This document shows positions 1-5,577 of a stretch of 5,577 nucleotides of DNA, in pieces. The DNA is from Competibacteraceae bacterium UBA2788 (GTDB lineage: Bacteria; Pseudomonadota; Gammaproteobacteria; Competibacterales; Competibacteraceae). Location: assembly GCA_002352185.1 (NCBI GenBank), contig DEHY01000108.1, positions 14,118-19,694 on the forward strand. Direction: 5' to 3'. Positions within the stretch are counted from its first letter, which is position 1. Each line of letters opens with the position of its first letter. Under the pieces are notes generated by a model, which saw only the letters and a list, made by a program, of their open reading frames with translations, was not told where the DNA came from and did no database searches. The position numbers and the translations under genes were made by a program.

Positions 1-31
1 TTCATGGCGCGGTGGCAGTCGGGCGATGGGA

Positions 32-559
32 TCAGGGTTGAGGGGATTCCAACTGGTGCAGAATATCCCGCAGCACCTGTCGGATCGGTCGGCCTTCAGT
101 CAGCACGACGCTATCGGCGATTTCACGATACAGCGGATCGCGGCGCTCGAACAGTTGCGCCAGCCGCGCTTTAGGATCAGCGGTTTGCAACAGGGGGCGG
201 TTCGTATCGAGGCAGGTGCGGCGCAGTTGTTCATCCACCGAGGCGACCAGGTAAACCACGAAACCGCGCCCGCCCAGACAGCGGCGGTTATCGGGATTGA
301 GGATTGCGCCGCCGCCGGTGGCCAGGATGATGCCCGGGCGCTGGGTGAGTTCGGCGATCACGGCTTTTTCCCGGCTGCGAAATCCCGCTTCGCCCTCCAG
401 TTCAAAAATGAGCGGGATGCTGGCCCCGGCGCGTTGTTCGATTTCATGATCGCTGTCGAGAAACTCCCGCCGCAGTGTCTGCGCCAGGCGGCGGCCGATG
501 GTGGTTTTACCGGCGCCCATCGGGCCGACGAGGAAGATGCTGGGAAGGGTAAGTGGCAT
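32..559 (-). CDS. aroK: Shikimate kinase (AroK type)
   Basis: Cytoplasmic enzyme that phosphorylates the 3-hydroxyl of shikimate with ATP, a late step of the chorismate pathway to aromatic amino acids and folate. The 175-residue product matches the usual length (E. coli AroK is 173). Seen in the sequence: Walker A GPMGAGKT at residues 12-19; the DSD motif at 35-37, whose last Asp matches the shikimate-binding Asp; the substrate-binding FR at 60-61; GGG at 82-84; the lid arginine in RPLL at 121-124; and the ERRDPLY segment at 138-144. The ATG at 559 is the only sensible start, since no other start codon lies between it and the upstream in-frame stop. It lacks a clear Shine-Dalgarno sequence. 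The gene follows the transporter permease after an 87-base spacer. aroB often follows aroK; an ATG at positions 5-3 on the minus strand could begin the next gene, but only five bases of it are visible. Identification is secure. Confidence 0.96.
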   Translation of the reverse strand: MPLTLPSIFLVGPMGAGKTTIGRRLAQTLRREFLDSDHEIEQRAGASIPLIFELEGEAGFRSREKAVIAELTQRPGIILATGGGAILNPDNRRCLGGRGFVVYLVASVDEQLRRTCLDTNRPLLQTADPKARLAQLFERRDPLYREIADSVVLTEGRPIRQVLRDILHQLESPQP

Positions 560-598
560 GACGGCGGAATCGGTGGCGCTGGTTTTTTGTTGCGGTCT

Positions 599-604
599 AT
601 TGTA
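599..604 (-). promoter_or_regulatory. Possible -10 box for aroK
   Basis: On the minus strand the hexamer TACAAT (5 of 6 matches to TATAAT) lies about 40 bases before the aroK start codon, in the spacer after the permease gene. No good -35 hexamer is seen 16-18 bases further upstream (the candidates read like CGAAAC), so any promoter would be weak or activator-dependent. It would let aroK be expressed independently of the transporter genes. This is a pattern match only. Confidence 0.25.
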
Positions 605-646
605 CGGGATCGCCTTTCAGGGTTTCGGCAGAGTCTTCATCGCCGT

Positions 647-1417
647 TCAGTCGGCTGCGGTCGTTTCGGGGTGGGCGGAATGCCAGGGCAACAGCTTTTT
701 TAACCCGGCGTCCACGGCGAAGTACAGGCCGACCGCCAGCGCGGCCAGCACCCCCAGCGCTGCGAACATCAAATCAATCTGCATCCGGCTATTGGCGTGC
801 AGCATCAGATAACCCAGGCCGGCGCTGGCGCCGACCCATTCGCCCAGCACCGCGCCAATCGGCGCCACTGCGGCAGCGACGCGCAGGCCGGAAGCCAGCG
901 CCGGCAATGCAGCGGGAATGGCGATATGGCGCAACACCGCCCAGCGCCGGTCGGCAGGGGCCATGACCCGCGCCAAATCCAGCCAGCCCTGCGGGGTATG
1001 GCGCAGACCGTCGTAGAAATTCGCCGTCACCGGGAAATAAATGATCAGCATCGCCATTGCGATCTTGGAACCCAGGCCGTAGCCCAGCCACAACACCAGT
1101 AGCGGCGCAATGGCAAACACCGGGATGGCCTGAGAGGCAATCAGCATGGGCAGCAGCCAGCGCCGCGCCCGGCGTGAATAGCCCAGCACCAGCGCGGTAA
1201 CGCCTCCCAGCAGCGTACCGAGCAGCATACCCAGCGCGATTTCCAGCGCGGTGACGACGGTATGGCCGAGCAGCGCGCCGGCATTGCGCCACAGGCTGAG
1301 GGCCACCGCCAGAGGGGAAGGCAGCAGGTACGGCGGCAGATCGCCGAACAAAATTGCGGCTTGCCAGACCAGCAGCAAACCGGCCAGGGTCAGCAGGCCG
1401 CGCATCAGCCCGTTCAC
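647..1417 (-). CDS. ABC transporter permease, TauC/SsuC/ThiX-like
   Basis: Inner-membrane permease subunit of a binding-protein-dependent importer (BPD_transp_1 fold). The 256-residue product has about six hydrophobic segments (roughly residues 8-24, 54-80, 91-111, 115-135, 180-205, 214-236). The coupling (EAA) loop is at about 144-172, ending in IAIPAALP. The segments SQAIPVFAIAPLLVLWLGYG (95-114) and GEWVGASAGLGYLMLHAN (192-209) are typical of the family. The closest remembered type is the hydroxymethylpyrimidine (ThiX-like) permease; sulfonate or taurine permeases are the main alternative. I chose the GTG at 1417 because it overlaps the ATPase stop as GTGA and has GGAAG seven bases upstream. 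The ATG at 1405 (252 residues) is the alternative. The same open frame runs upstream to 1780, but that stretch is antisense-like filler inside the ATPase gene. Expression is probably translationally coupled to the ATPase. The EAA loop is unusual: Ala replaces the conserved Gly, and two residues appear to be extra. Substrate unproven. Confidence 0.88.
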   Translation of the reverse strand: MNGLMRGLLTLAGLLLVWQAAILFGDLPPYLLPSPLAVALSLWRNAGALLGHTVVTALEIALGMLLGTLLGGVTALVLGYSRRARRWLLPMLIASQAIPVFAIAPLLVLWLGYGLGSKIAMAMLIIYFPVTANFYDGLRHTPQGWLDLARVMAPADRRWAVLRHIAIPAALPALASGLRVAAAVAPIGAVLGEWVGASAGLGYLMLHANSRMQIDLMFAALGVLAALAVGLYFAVDAGLKKLLPWHSAHPETTAAD

Positions 1418-2181
1418 GCCACCACTTCCAGCCGCCGCAGGATGGCGCGATATGCCGCTTGCACCGCAGGATCGCCGGGATCGCGGGGTGGCGCGCCGGG
1501 TAAGTCGGGCAGGGCTTGCAAGGTCGCCGGACGCCCATTCATCACCAGAATGTGCTCGCCCAGCCGCAACGCCTCCAGCGGGTCGTGAGTAATCAGCAGC
1601 ACCGTTCGCCCCGCCAGCAGTTCGACCGCCAGCGCCTGCAAGCGCAGCCGGGTCAGCGCGTCCAGCCCGGAAAAGGGTTCGTCCATCAACACAACCGGGC
1701 GGTCTTCCATCAGGGTCCGGGCCAGCGCCGCCCGCTGGCGCATCCCGCCCGACAGCGTATCCGGTCGCGCCAGCGCGCAATCCGCCAGTCCAACCCGCAC
1801 CAGCAGTTCCAGCGCCCGTTGCCGATCCGTCCGTTCGCCGCGCAAGCGGCTGCCCAGGGTCACGTTGTCCAGCACGTTCAGCCAGGGCAGCAGCAAATCC
1901 TGCTGCGCCATGCAGGCCACCCGTCCGGTCAACGGCAGGCCATCGCCGCCGTGCAACTCGCCGCTGATGCCGGGCGGAGTCAATCCCGCCAGCAACCGCA
2001 GCAGGCTGCTTTTGCCGATGCCGCTGGGACCCAGCAGGCAGGTGAAGCTGCCGCCGATCAGTTCCAGATCCAGCCGGTCAAACAGCGTCAATCCGGCGTA
2101 AACCAACCGTGCGGCGCGAAGGTGGACGGCTAAGGGCACGAGGGAGGCGGGAGGCGGGATAACAGCCGATGATGTGAGCAT
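1414..2181 (-). CDS. ABC transporter ATP-binding protein, TauB/SsuB/ThiZ-like
   Basis: Cytoplasmic ATPase that powers the import channel encoded next to it. All nucleotide-binding motifs are present in the 255-residue product: Walker A GPSGIGKS (51-58), Q-loop around MAQQD (91-95), signature LSGGMRQR (143-150), Walker B VVLMDEP (163-169), D-loop GLD (172-174) and the switch His in LITHD (His199). The enzyme should therefore be active. The residues MAQQDLLLPW after the Q-loop and the compact size resemble ThiZ-type ATPases of hydroxymethylpyrimidine importers, but nitrate, sulfonate and taurine ATPases share this architecture. The ATG at 2181 is the first start after an upstream in-frame stop at about 2253-2251. 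It has no clear Shine-Dalgarno sequence (it is preceded by CGTCCTCGAA). An internal GTG at 2141 is equally poorly preceded. This is the first gene of the minus-strand block; its stop overlaps the permease start by four bases. No substrate-binding protein gene lies in the window. Confidence 0.93.
   Translation of the reverse strand: MLTSSAVIPPPASLVPLAVHLRAARLVYAGLTLFDRLDLELIGGSFTCLLGPSGIGKSSLLRLLAGLTPPGISGELHGGDGLPLTGRVACMAQQDLLLPWLNVLDNVTLGSRLRGERTDRQRALELLVRVGLADCALARPDTLSGGMRQRAALARTLMEDRPVVLMDEPFSGLDALTRLRLQALAVELLAGRTVLLITHDPLEALRLGEHILVMNGRPATLQALPDLPGAPPRDPGDPAVQAAYRAILRRLEVVA
1425..1429 (-). promoter_or_regulatory. Ribosome binding site deciding the permease GTG start
   Basis: The minus strand reads GGAAG, then seven bases, then GTG. 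This is a normal Shine-Dalgarno spacing for the GTG at 1417 and favours it over the ATG four codons later. The site lies within the last codons of the ATPase gene, as expected for translational coupling. Confidence 0.5.
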
Positions 2182-2414
2182 TTCGAGGACGATGCAGGAA
2201 GAATGGAAAGCGGAAAGATGGGCGATTGTAGTGATCGGCGCAAGTCGCGCCTAGTTTGCAATGCGCCAATTCATAATAAAAGGAAATAAACATATAGATA
2301 CTCATTCCTTTTAGATTGATCGATTTATTGTTAATTTATCAATGGTAAAGCGCACCCAGGATGACGCTGCAACTCCATCCAATCATTCAAAGCGGCAACA
2401 AGGTAAAATGGGCC
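2182..2414. other. Divergent spacer between transporter operon and cysH
   Basis: This 233-base spacer must carry the promoters of both the leftward transporter block and rightward cysH. The half nearest the transporter is GC-rich, with short complementary segments (GGCGC at 2237-2241, GCGCC at 2247-2251, TGCGCC at 2262-2267). The middle (about 2268-2345) is markedly AT-rich and is the likeliest promoter zone. I found no clean -35/-10 pair on either strand. The short inverted pair ATTGAT (2315-2320) and ATCAAT (2338-2343) lies in the AT-rich part. Searching the leader by eye for the conserved TPP riboswitch segments (CTGAGA, CTGATC) gave nothing. Regulators of cysH such as CysB have loose sites that cannot be called by eye. 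Confidence 0.5.
2277..2313. repeat. AT-rich inverted repeat (9-base arms) in the divergent spacer
   Basis: TAAAAGGAA at 2277-2285 is matched by its exact reverse complement TTCCTTTTA at 2305-2313, with a 19-base AT-rich interval. The arms are 28 bases apart start to start, close to whole helical turns, so it could be a two-site operator. It is a poor intrinsic terminator because the stem is AT-rich and the loop long. It sits where the promoters of the two divergent units would be. Function is inferred; chance occurrence in AT-rich DNA is possible. Confidence 0.4.
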
Positions 2415-3158
2415 ATGACTCAAGCGCAAAAGCAACCGGACATTCATTTTCAGGGCGATGCCGCGCAGCCAGGGTTCGACATGGCGGAAATGAACCGCGA
2501 GATGGCCCTGTTGAGCGCTGAACAGCGGGTCGCATGGGTGCTGGAGAATTTCCCCGGCCATGTCGTGCTGACGTCCAGCTTCGGCGCTCAATCCGCCGTC
2601 TGCCTGCATCTGGTCACAGTCCAGCAACCCCATATTCCGGTGGTGCTGGTGGATACCGGCTATCTGTTCCCGGAAACCTATCAGTTCGTTGACGAACTGT
2701 GCGAGCGGCTGACCCTGAATCTGCATATCTACCGCGCCGAGCATAGCGCGGCCTGGCAGGAAGCCCGTTATGGCAAGCTCTGGGAACAGGGGCTGGAAGG
2801 CATCGAGCGCTACAACTGGCTCAACAAGGTCGAGCCGATGCAGCGGGCGCTCAAGGAGTTGAACGCTGCGGCCTGGATTTCCGGGCTACGGCGGCAACAG
2901 GCCAAAAGCCGCCAGAATCTCGATGTGCTGTTGTGGCGCAACGGTCGCTGCAAGGCGCATCCGCTGATTGACTGGACCGACCGCGATGTCTTCCGCTATC
3001 TGACTCAGCATAACCTGCCCTATCACCCGCTGTGGGAACAGGGCTACGTCTCCATCGGCGACGTGCATACCACCCGGCGGCTGGCGGACGGCATGAGCGA
3101 GGAAGACACCCGGTTTTTCGGACTCAAGCGCGAGTGCGGTCTGCACGAACACGTTTAG
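2415..3158 (+). CDS. cysH: Phosphoadenylylsulfate (PAPS) reductase
   Basis: Cytoplasmic enzyme of assimilatory sulfate reduction that reduces PAPS to sulfite and adenosine 3',5'-bisphosphate using thioredoxin or glutaredoxin. Motifs seen (numbered from the ATG at 2415, 247 residues): SSFGAQS at 54-60 (the PP-loop), [10 protein letters not shown] at 80-89, [10 protein letters not shown] at 117-126, GLRRQQ at 157-162, HTTRR at 218-222, and the C-terminal ECGLHE at 240-245 with the catalytic Cys241. The only other cysteines are single (63, 96, 179). The paired-cysteine motifs of iron-sulfur APS reductases are therefore absent, which points to PAPS rather than APS as substrate. The ATG at 2415 gives the family's normal length (E. 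coli CysH 244) and follows AAGG by 11 bases. An in-frame ATG at 2361 would add 18 residues without resemblance to the family. cysI and cysJ are not adjacent. The gene stands alone and ends four bases from the convergent neighbour. Confidence 0.96.
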   Translation: MTQAQKQPDIHFQGDAAQPGFDMAEMNREMALLSAEQRVAWVLENFPGHVVLTSSFGAQSAVCLHLVTVQQPHIPVVLVDTGYLFPETYQFVDELCERLTLNLHIYRAEHSAAWQEARYGKLWEQGLEGIERYNWLNKVEPMQRALKELNAAAWISGLRRQQAKSRQNLDVLLWRNGRCKAHPLIDWTDRDVFRYLTQHNLPYHPLWEQGYVSIGDVHTTRRLADGMSEEDTRFFGLKRECGLHEHV

Positions 3159-3162
3159 AAAC

Positions 3163-4176
3163 CTAATTTTCGCGCCGACGCTGTTCCAGATAAAACGTCA
3201 ATCCCAATGCGCCGCCGCCCGCGATCAGCAGGCTCAGCAACAGCCCGAAATCCTCGGCCAGATGGGCGAAGAACAGCGTGTAAATCTGAATGATCAGGAA
3301 AGTCGCGCCATAGCCGGTCAACATCCGCATCGCCCGCCGCGCTCCCAGATTGATCAAGGCTGCGTTTAATCCCGCCCACAATCCATTGAACAACACCAGT
3401 TCAGCCGCTCCAGCGCGATGCCACCCGTCGCTGGCCTGATTAAAATTGCCGAACAGCGACAATAGCCACAGCGCCATTTCCGCGAAGAACAGCCCACTGG
3501 ATAACCAGACCTTAAAGAAGCCGCGAAACGGCGCCAGCCATCCCTTCTCGCTCTGTTGATGAATAACCGCAATGGCAATCATCACTATCGCTGCTATCAG
3601 AAACCGCAGCGGATAATTCATCCCGAACCAGTACGCCCCCCAGCCGGAGGCATAACCGGTAACACCGCCAAACCAGATGAAAAACACCACAGCGCTGGAC
3701 ACCAGCAGCAATACGTTATGCAACGCATAACTCAGGATGATCAATAGCACCAGGTCAATCAATAATAACGCAGGCCAATTGCCGGAACCGGTAGAATAGA
3801 TCACCCCCAGGGTAAAAGTCAGACCGATCAGCAGCAGCCCGCCCAGAAGCTCAAGACTACGCTCGGTCCATATTAAGCCCGGACGGCTGTGTTTTAACCA
3901 CTGCGCGCCGCCAAAGCTGGCAAGCATTGCCATACCGATTAAAACCGCCAGTTTGTTCAGAGTAAACTCGAACAGCGTCCGGCTTAGAATCACCAATCCC
4001 GCCATGACGCTGATTGCGCCAAAAATCAGAAACCAGCGGCCCAATGAGCGCCAGTCCCAACCCGCCGTCGGATAACGCTGGCGCAATTTCAGATACGTTG
4101 CTTCATCCAGCACCCCTGCGCGTAACAGCTCGTCCAACTCGCGGCAAACACGACGGTTTCCGGTCAGTGGATTCAT
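3163..4176 (-). CDS. DUF2157-like multi-spanning membrane protein (second of a tandem pair)
   Basis: Function unknown. The 337-residue product starts with a short soluble helical region (about 8-36, RELDELLRAGVLDEATYLKL), characteristic of DUF2157 proteins. About ten hydrophobic segments then fill most of the rest from about residue 46, and the protein ends in a charged tail (EQRRREN). It has no signal peptide, enzyme motif or nucleotide-binding site that I can recognise. The ATG at 4176 overlaps the stop of the upstream gene (ATGA) and has GGAG eight bases upstream at 4188-4185, so the start is well supported and translation is probably coupled. It is a divergent paralog of its neighbour: GxGAY at 178-182, Pro189 and TGYG at 287-290, followed by IYT and a Phe-x-His, line up in both. 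The stop lies four bases from the cysH stop on the other strand. The family assignment is from memory of the N-terminal pattern. Confidence 0.85.
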   Translation of the reverse strand: MNPLTGNRRVCRELDELLRAGVLDEATYLKLRQRYPTAGWDWRSLGRWFLIFGAISVMAGLVILSRTLFEFTLNKLAVLIGMAMLASFGGAQWLKHSRPGLIWTERSLELLGGLLLIGLTFTLGVIYSTGSGNWPALLLIDLVLLIILSYALHNVLLLVSSAVVFFIWFGGVTGYASGWGAYWFGMNYPLRFLIAAIVMIAIAVIHQQSEKGWLAPFRGFFKVWLSSGLFFAEMALWLLSLFGNFNQASDGWHRAGAAELVLFNGLWAGLNAALINLGARRAMRMLTGYGATFLIIQIYTLFFAHLAEDFGLLLSLLIAGGGALGLTFYLEQRRREN

Positions 4177-5162
4177 CGCGGTTTCTCCGATGCGCGAAAC
4201 AGGCTCCAGTGTTCGCAGGCATAACCGAAAGCCATGGCCAGCGCGCCGCCAATCAGGAAAAACGCTGCTAGTGAGAGTTGATCCCAGAAGTGTTCAAAAT
4301 AGCGGGTGTAAAGATTGATCGAGAAAAATACAATGCCAAAGCCGGTAAAGCGGGCGTCATGCAAGCGGGCGCCAGCGACCATTTGCCCAAGACCCGCCGC
4401 AGTGAAGACCAGCACCCAATCCAAGGATCCACCCGGCAGCGTCAGAAACCACAGCGACAGATTCAGATACAGCAGCCCGAAAATAAGAATCAGCGCCCCA
4501 AAGCCGGAGCAGCGCCGCAAGGATCTATTTTCCAGATGCCTTTCATGCCAGACGCCCAGCGCTATTGCCGCCAGCGCCACGACGGCCATGATGCGCGGTT
4601 CCTGAATATCTGCGAAATAAGCGCCATGACCGCCATAAGCGTGCCACGCGCCCAGACCGTGAAAAAACAAAAGCAATGCCAGCAATAGCGGCCAGCGCAA
4701 GTGATAACGATAAGCGGTGAGAGTTGCAAGCACGCCGGTCAACAGCAGGATCATAGGAATGGTTTGGCCTTCTATCCCACCACCGAGCGCCATATTCAGC
4801 AGGATGAATACGCCAAACGCCGCCGCCAGACTGGCTGTGACTAGTACCGATCCGGTAAAGGGATGAAGCTGGCGCGGATGAGTCGCCAGCCGCACTCCGA
4901 ATATCCATAGCCCCACGCTGATTCCGCTCAGCAGGATTGCCGCAACCAGGGCCGATTCAGAAGCCAGGGCAATGAAGGCGAGTACCGACAGCCCCAGTTG
5001 GAAAATGGCGAACAGCCCCAGCCATTTCAGCAGCGCAGCCAGAAACCGGCCACGACTTTCATAGCGCGCCAGCAGATCATCAAGCAGGGAATGGTCAATC
5101 AAGCCCTGTTGATGCCAGTCGACAGCTTCACGGGTTAGCAGATCGCGGGTAATGGCGCGCAT
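4173..5162 (-). CDS. DUF2157-like multi-spanning membrane protein (first of a tandem pair)
   Basis: Function unknown. The 329-residue product has an N-terminal helical, partly charged segment (about 5-38, with REAVDWHQQGLIDHSLLDDL) of the DUF2157 kind. About ten hydrophobic stretches follow (roughly 42-66, 70-90, 103-126, 134-150, 157-174, 190-205, 219-242, 246-264, 272-288, 296-315), with a short basic tail. No catalytic motif is recognised. The ATG at 5162 has AAGGTG eight bases upstream (5176-5171), a good ribosome binding site. It is the first gene of a two-gene operon, overlapping the next by four bases, and is transcribed divergently from the STAS-domain gene. Shared landmarks with the downstream gene (GxGAY 178-182, Pro189, TGFG 273-276, LYT 284-286, Phe289-x-His291) indicate an old duplication. 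A membrane scaffold, sensor or transporter role cannot be told apart from the sequence. Confidence 0.85.
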   Translation of the reverse strand: MRAITRDLLTREAVDWHQQGLIDHSLLDDLLARYESRGRFLAALLKWLGLFAIFQLGLSVLAFIALASESALVAAILLSGISVGLWIFGVRLATHPRQLHPFTGSVLVTASLAAAFGVFILLNMALGGGIEGQTIPMILLLTGVLATLTAYRYHLRWPLLLALLLFFHGLGAWHAYGGHGAYFADIQEPRIMAVVALAAIALGVWHERHLENRSLRRCSGFGALILIFGLLYLNLSLWFLTLPGGSLDWVLVFTAAGLGQMVAGARLHDARFTGFGIVFFSINLYTRYFEHFWDQLSLAAFFLIGGALAMAFGYACEHWSLFRASEKPR

Positions 5163-5209
5163 GAGGGGGGCACCTTCAAAGAGGAGTGGAGAATGCGATC
5201 TCTGGATTT

Positions 5210-5218
5210 TGGTATAAG
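5210..5218 (+). promoter_or_regulatory. Possible extended -10 promoter for the STAS gene
   Basis: TGG followed by TATAAG fits an extended -10 element (TGn-TATAAT with one mismatch), about 80 bases before the STAS start codon. No convincing -35 is seen, which extended -10 promoters can tolerate. A second hexamer, TACAAT at 5255-5260, is a rival and would give a leader of about 30 bases. Which one is used, if either, cannot be decided by eye. Confidence 0.3.
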
Positions 5219-5285
5219 TATCGTGTTTTGGCTATCGCATTGAAATAATAGCCCTACAATACTGTTGAGGATGTCTTTCCCGATC

Positions 5286-5290
5286 AGGAG
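5286..5290 (+). promoter_or_regulatory. Ribosome binding site of the STAS gene
   Basis: AGGAG is followed by two consecutive in-frame ATG codons at 5294 and 5297. The spacing is three bases to the first and six to the second, so the second is the better start. The choice changes the product by a single Met. Confidence 0.65.
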
Positions 5291-5296
5291 ACAATG

Positions 5297-5577
5297 ATGG
5301 AAATACATGAACAACAGCAAGGCAATGTCATCGTTCTGGGACCGGCAGGCCGACTGGACAGCCTGAGCTGCCGTGAATTCGAAGCCCGGCTGCTGGCGGC
5401 GCTGGAGCAGAGCGGATCGGTGGTGGTGGATTGCGCCGCGCTGGATTACATCAGCAGCGCGGGCCTGCGCGCATTACTGGTGGCGGCCAAGCGCAACCGG
5501 ACCAGCGGCGGTCGGCTGGCGCTGGCGGCGCTGCGCGACTCAATCCGTGAAGTGTTCGACATCAGCGGATTTACCAC
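5297..5577 (+). CDS. STAS-domain protein, anti-sigma factor antagonist type (partial, cut by window edge)
   Basis: The first 93 complete codons of a single STAS domain of the SpoIIAA/RsbV kind, small cytoplasmic proteins that bind an anti-sigma factor or partner kinase and are switched off by serine phosphorylation. Seen: a first strand (VIVLGPAGRLDS, 11-22), strand VVVDCAAL (42-49), the switch loop DYISSAGLRALL (50-61) and a terminal IREVFDISGF (83-92) that matches the LFDMSG region of SpoIIAA. Aligning GL of the loop puts Ser54 on the phosphorylated Ser58 of B. subtilis SpoIIAA; the Asp before it is Ser53 here, as in the common ISSAGL subgroup. A partner kinase, phosphatase or anti-sigma gene would be expected nearby but is not in view. 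It starts at 5297, or 5294 with one more Met, behind a good AGGAG. No stop codon is reached; the domain is nearly complete at the edge. The target is unknown. Confidence 0.88.
   Translation, partial: MEIHEQQQGNVIVLGPAGRLDSLSCREFEARLLAALEQSGSVVVDCAALDYISSAGLRALLVAAKRNRTSGGRLALAALRDSIREVFDISGFT

Noticed and set aside
1..5. Start of a further minus-strand gene (ATG at 5-3), possibly aroB
   Set aside because: Position after aroK fits the usual aroK-aroB order, but only five bases are visible and no ribosome binding site is seen before the ATG.
26..703. Long plus-strand open frame opposite aroK
   Set aside because: It lies antisense to a fully motif-supported shikimate kinase, has low-complexity composition typical of GC-rich shadow frames, and shows no recognisable domain.
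1418..1780. N-terminal extension of the permease frame up to 1780
   Set aside because: It overlaps the conserved C-terminal half of the ATPase in another frame, and its translation is Gly/Ala/Arg-rich filler; family permeases begin near the GTG at 1417.
1516..2133. Gln/Arg-rich plus-strand frame opposite the ATPase
   Set aside because: Shadow of the ATPase gene; biased composition and no ribosome site or domain.
2182..2270. TPP riboswitch or other leader element before the ThiZ-like ATPase
   Set aside because: The conserved TPP aptamer segments are absent from the leader; only short GC-rich complementary segments are present.
5229..5244. Sigma-54-like promoter TGGC-N7-TTGAA before the STAS gene
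   Set aside because: GG and the -12 element have the right spacing, but the near-invariant GC of the -12 element is GA here, so it does not meet the consensus.
5135..5320. 61-codon minus-strand frame covering the spacer left of the STAS gene
   Set aside because: It overlaps the start of both flanking genes, shows no domain, and the 5162 start with its good ribosome site explains the region better.

Overview
The window looks like chromosomal DNA from a proteobacterium, most likely a gammaproteobacterium. This is inferred from a CysH that reads very much like the enterobacterial 3'-phosphoadenylylsulfate (PAPS) reductase type and a short single-domain AroK of the E. coli kind. The coding DNA is GC-rich, genes are tightly packed with 4-base start/stop overlaps, and spacers are AT-richer. 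No RNA gene, insertion sequence, CRISPR array or phage gene is visible.

Left block (about 32-2181, all minus strand, transcribed right to left): an ABC transporter ATPase, then its inner-membrane permease starting inside the ATPase stop (GTGA overlap), then aroK (shikimate kinase) after an 87-base spacer. The transporter belongs to the TauBC/SsuBC/ThiZX group. By remembered resemblance it is closest to the hydroxymethylpyrimidine (thiamin precursor) type, but no substrate-binding protein or thiamin gene lies in the window, so the substrate is open. aroK may have its own weak promoter; aroB, its usual partner, would lie just off the left edge if present.

Middle: a 233-base divergent spacer (2182-2414), AT-rich in its centre and carrying a 9-base inverted repeat, separates the transporter from cysH (plus strand), which reduces PAPS to sulfite in assimilatory sulfate reduction. 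cysH stands alone here, without cysI/cysJ.

Right block: cysH converges, with only 4 bases between stop codons, on a two-gene minus-strand operon (5162 down to 3163) encoding two multi-spanning membrane proteins of the DUF2157 type. They overlap by 4 bases and are visibly paralogous to each other. Divergent from this pair, after about 130 bases, a plus-strand STAS-domain gene (SpoIIAA/RsbV-like anti-sigma factor antagonist) begins and runs off the right edge.

Most of the window is ordinary housekeeping DNA. I do not see a convincing new multi-gene system. The least understood part is the tandem DUF2157-like pair; secondary curiosities are the transporter without a visible binding protein, its altered EAA loop, and the start region of cysH.
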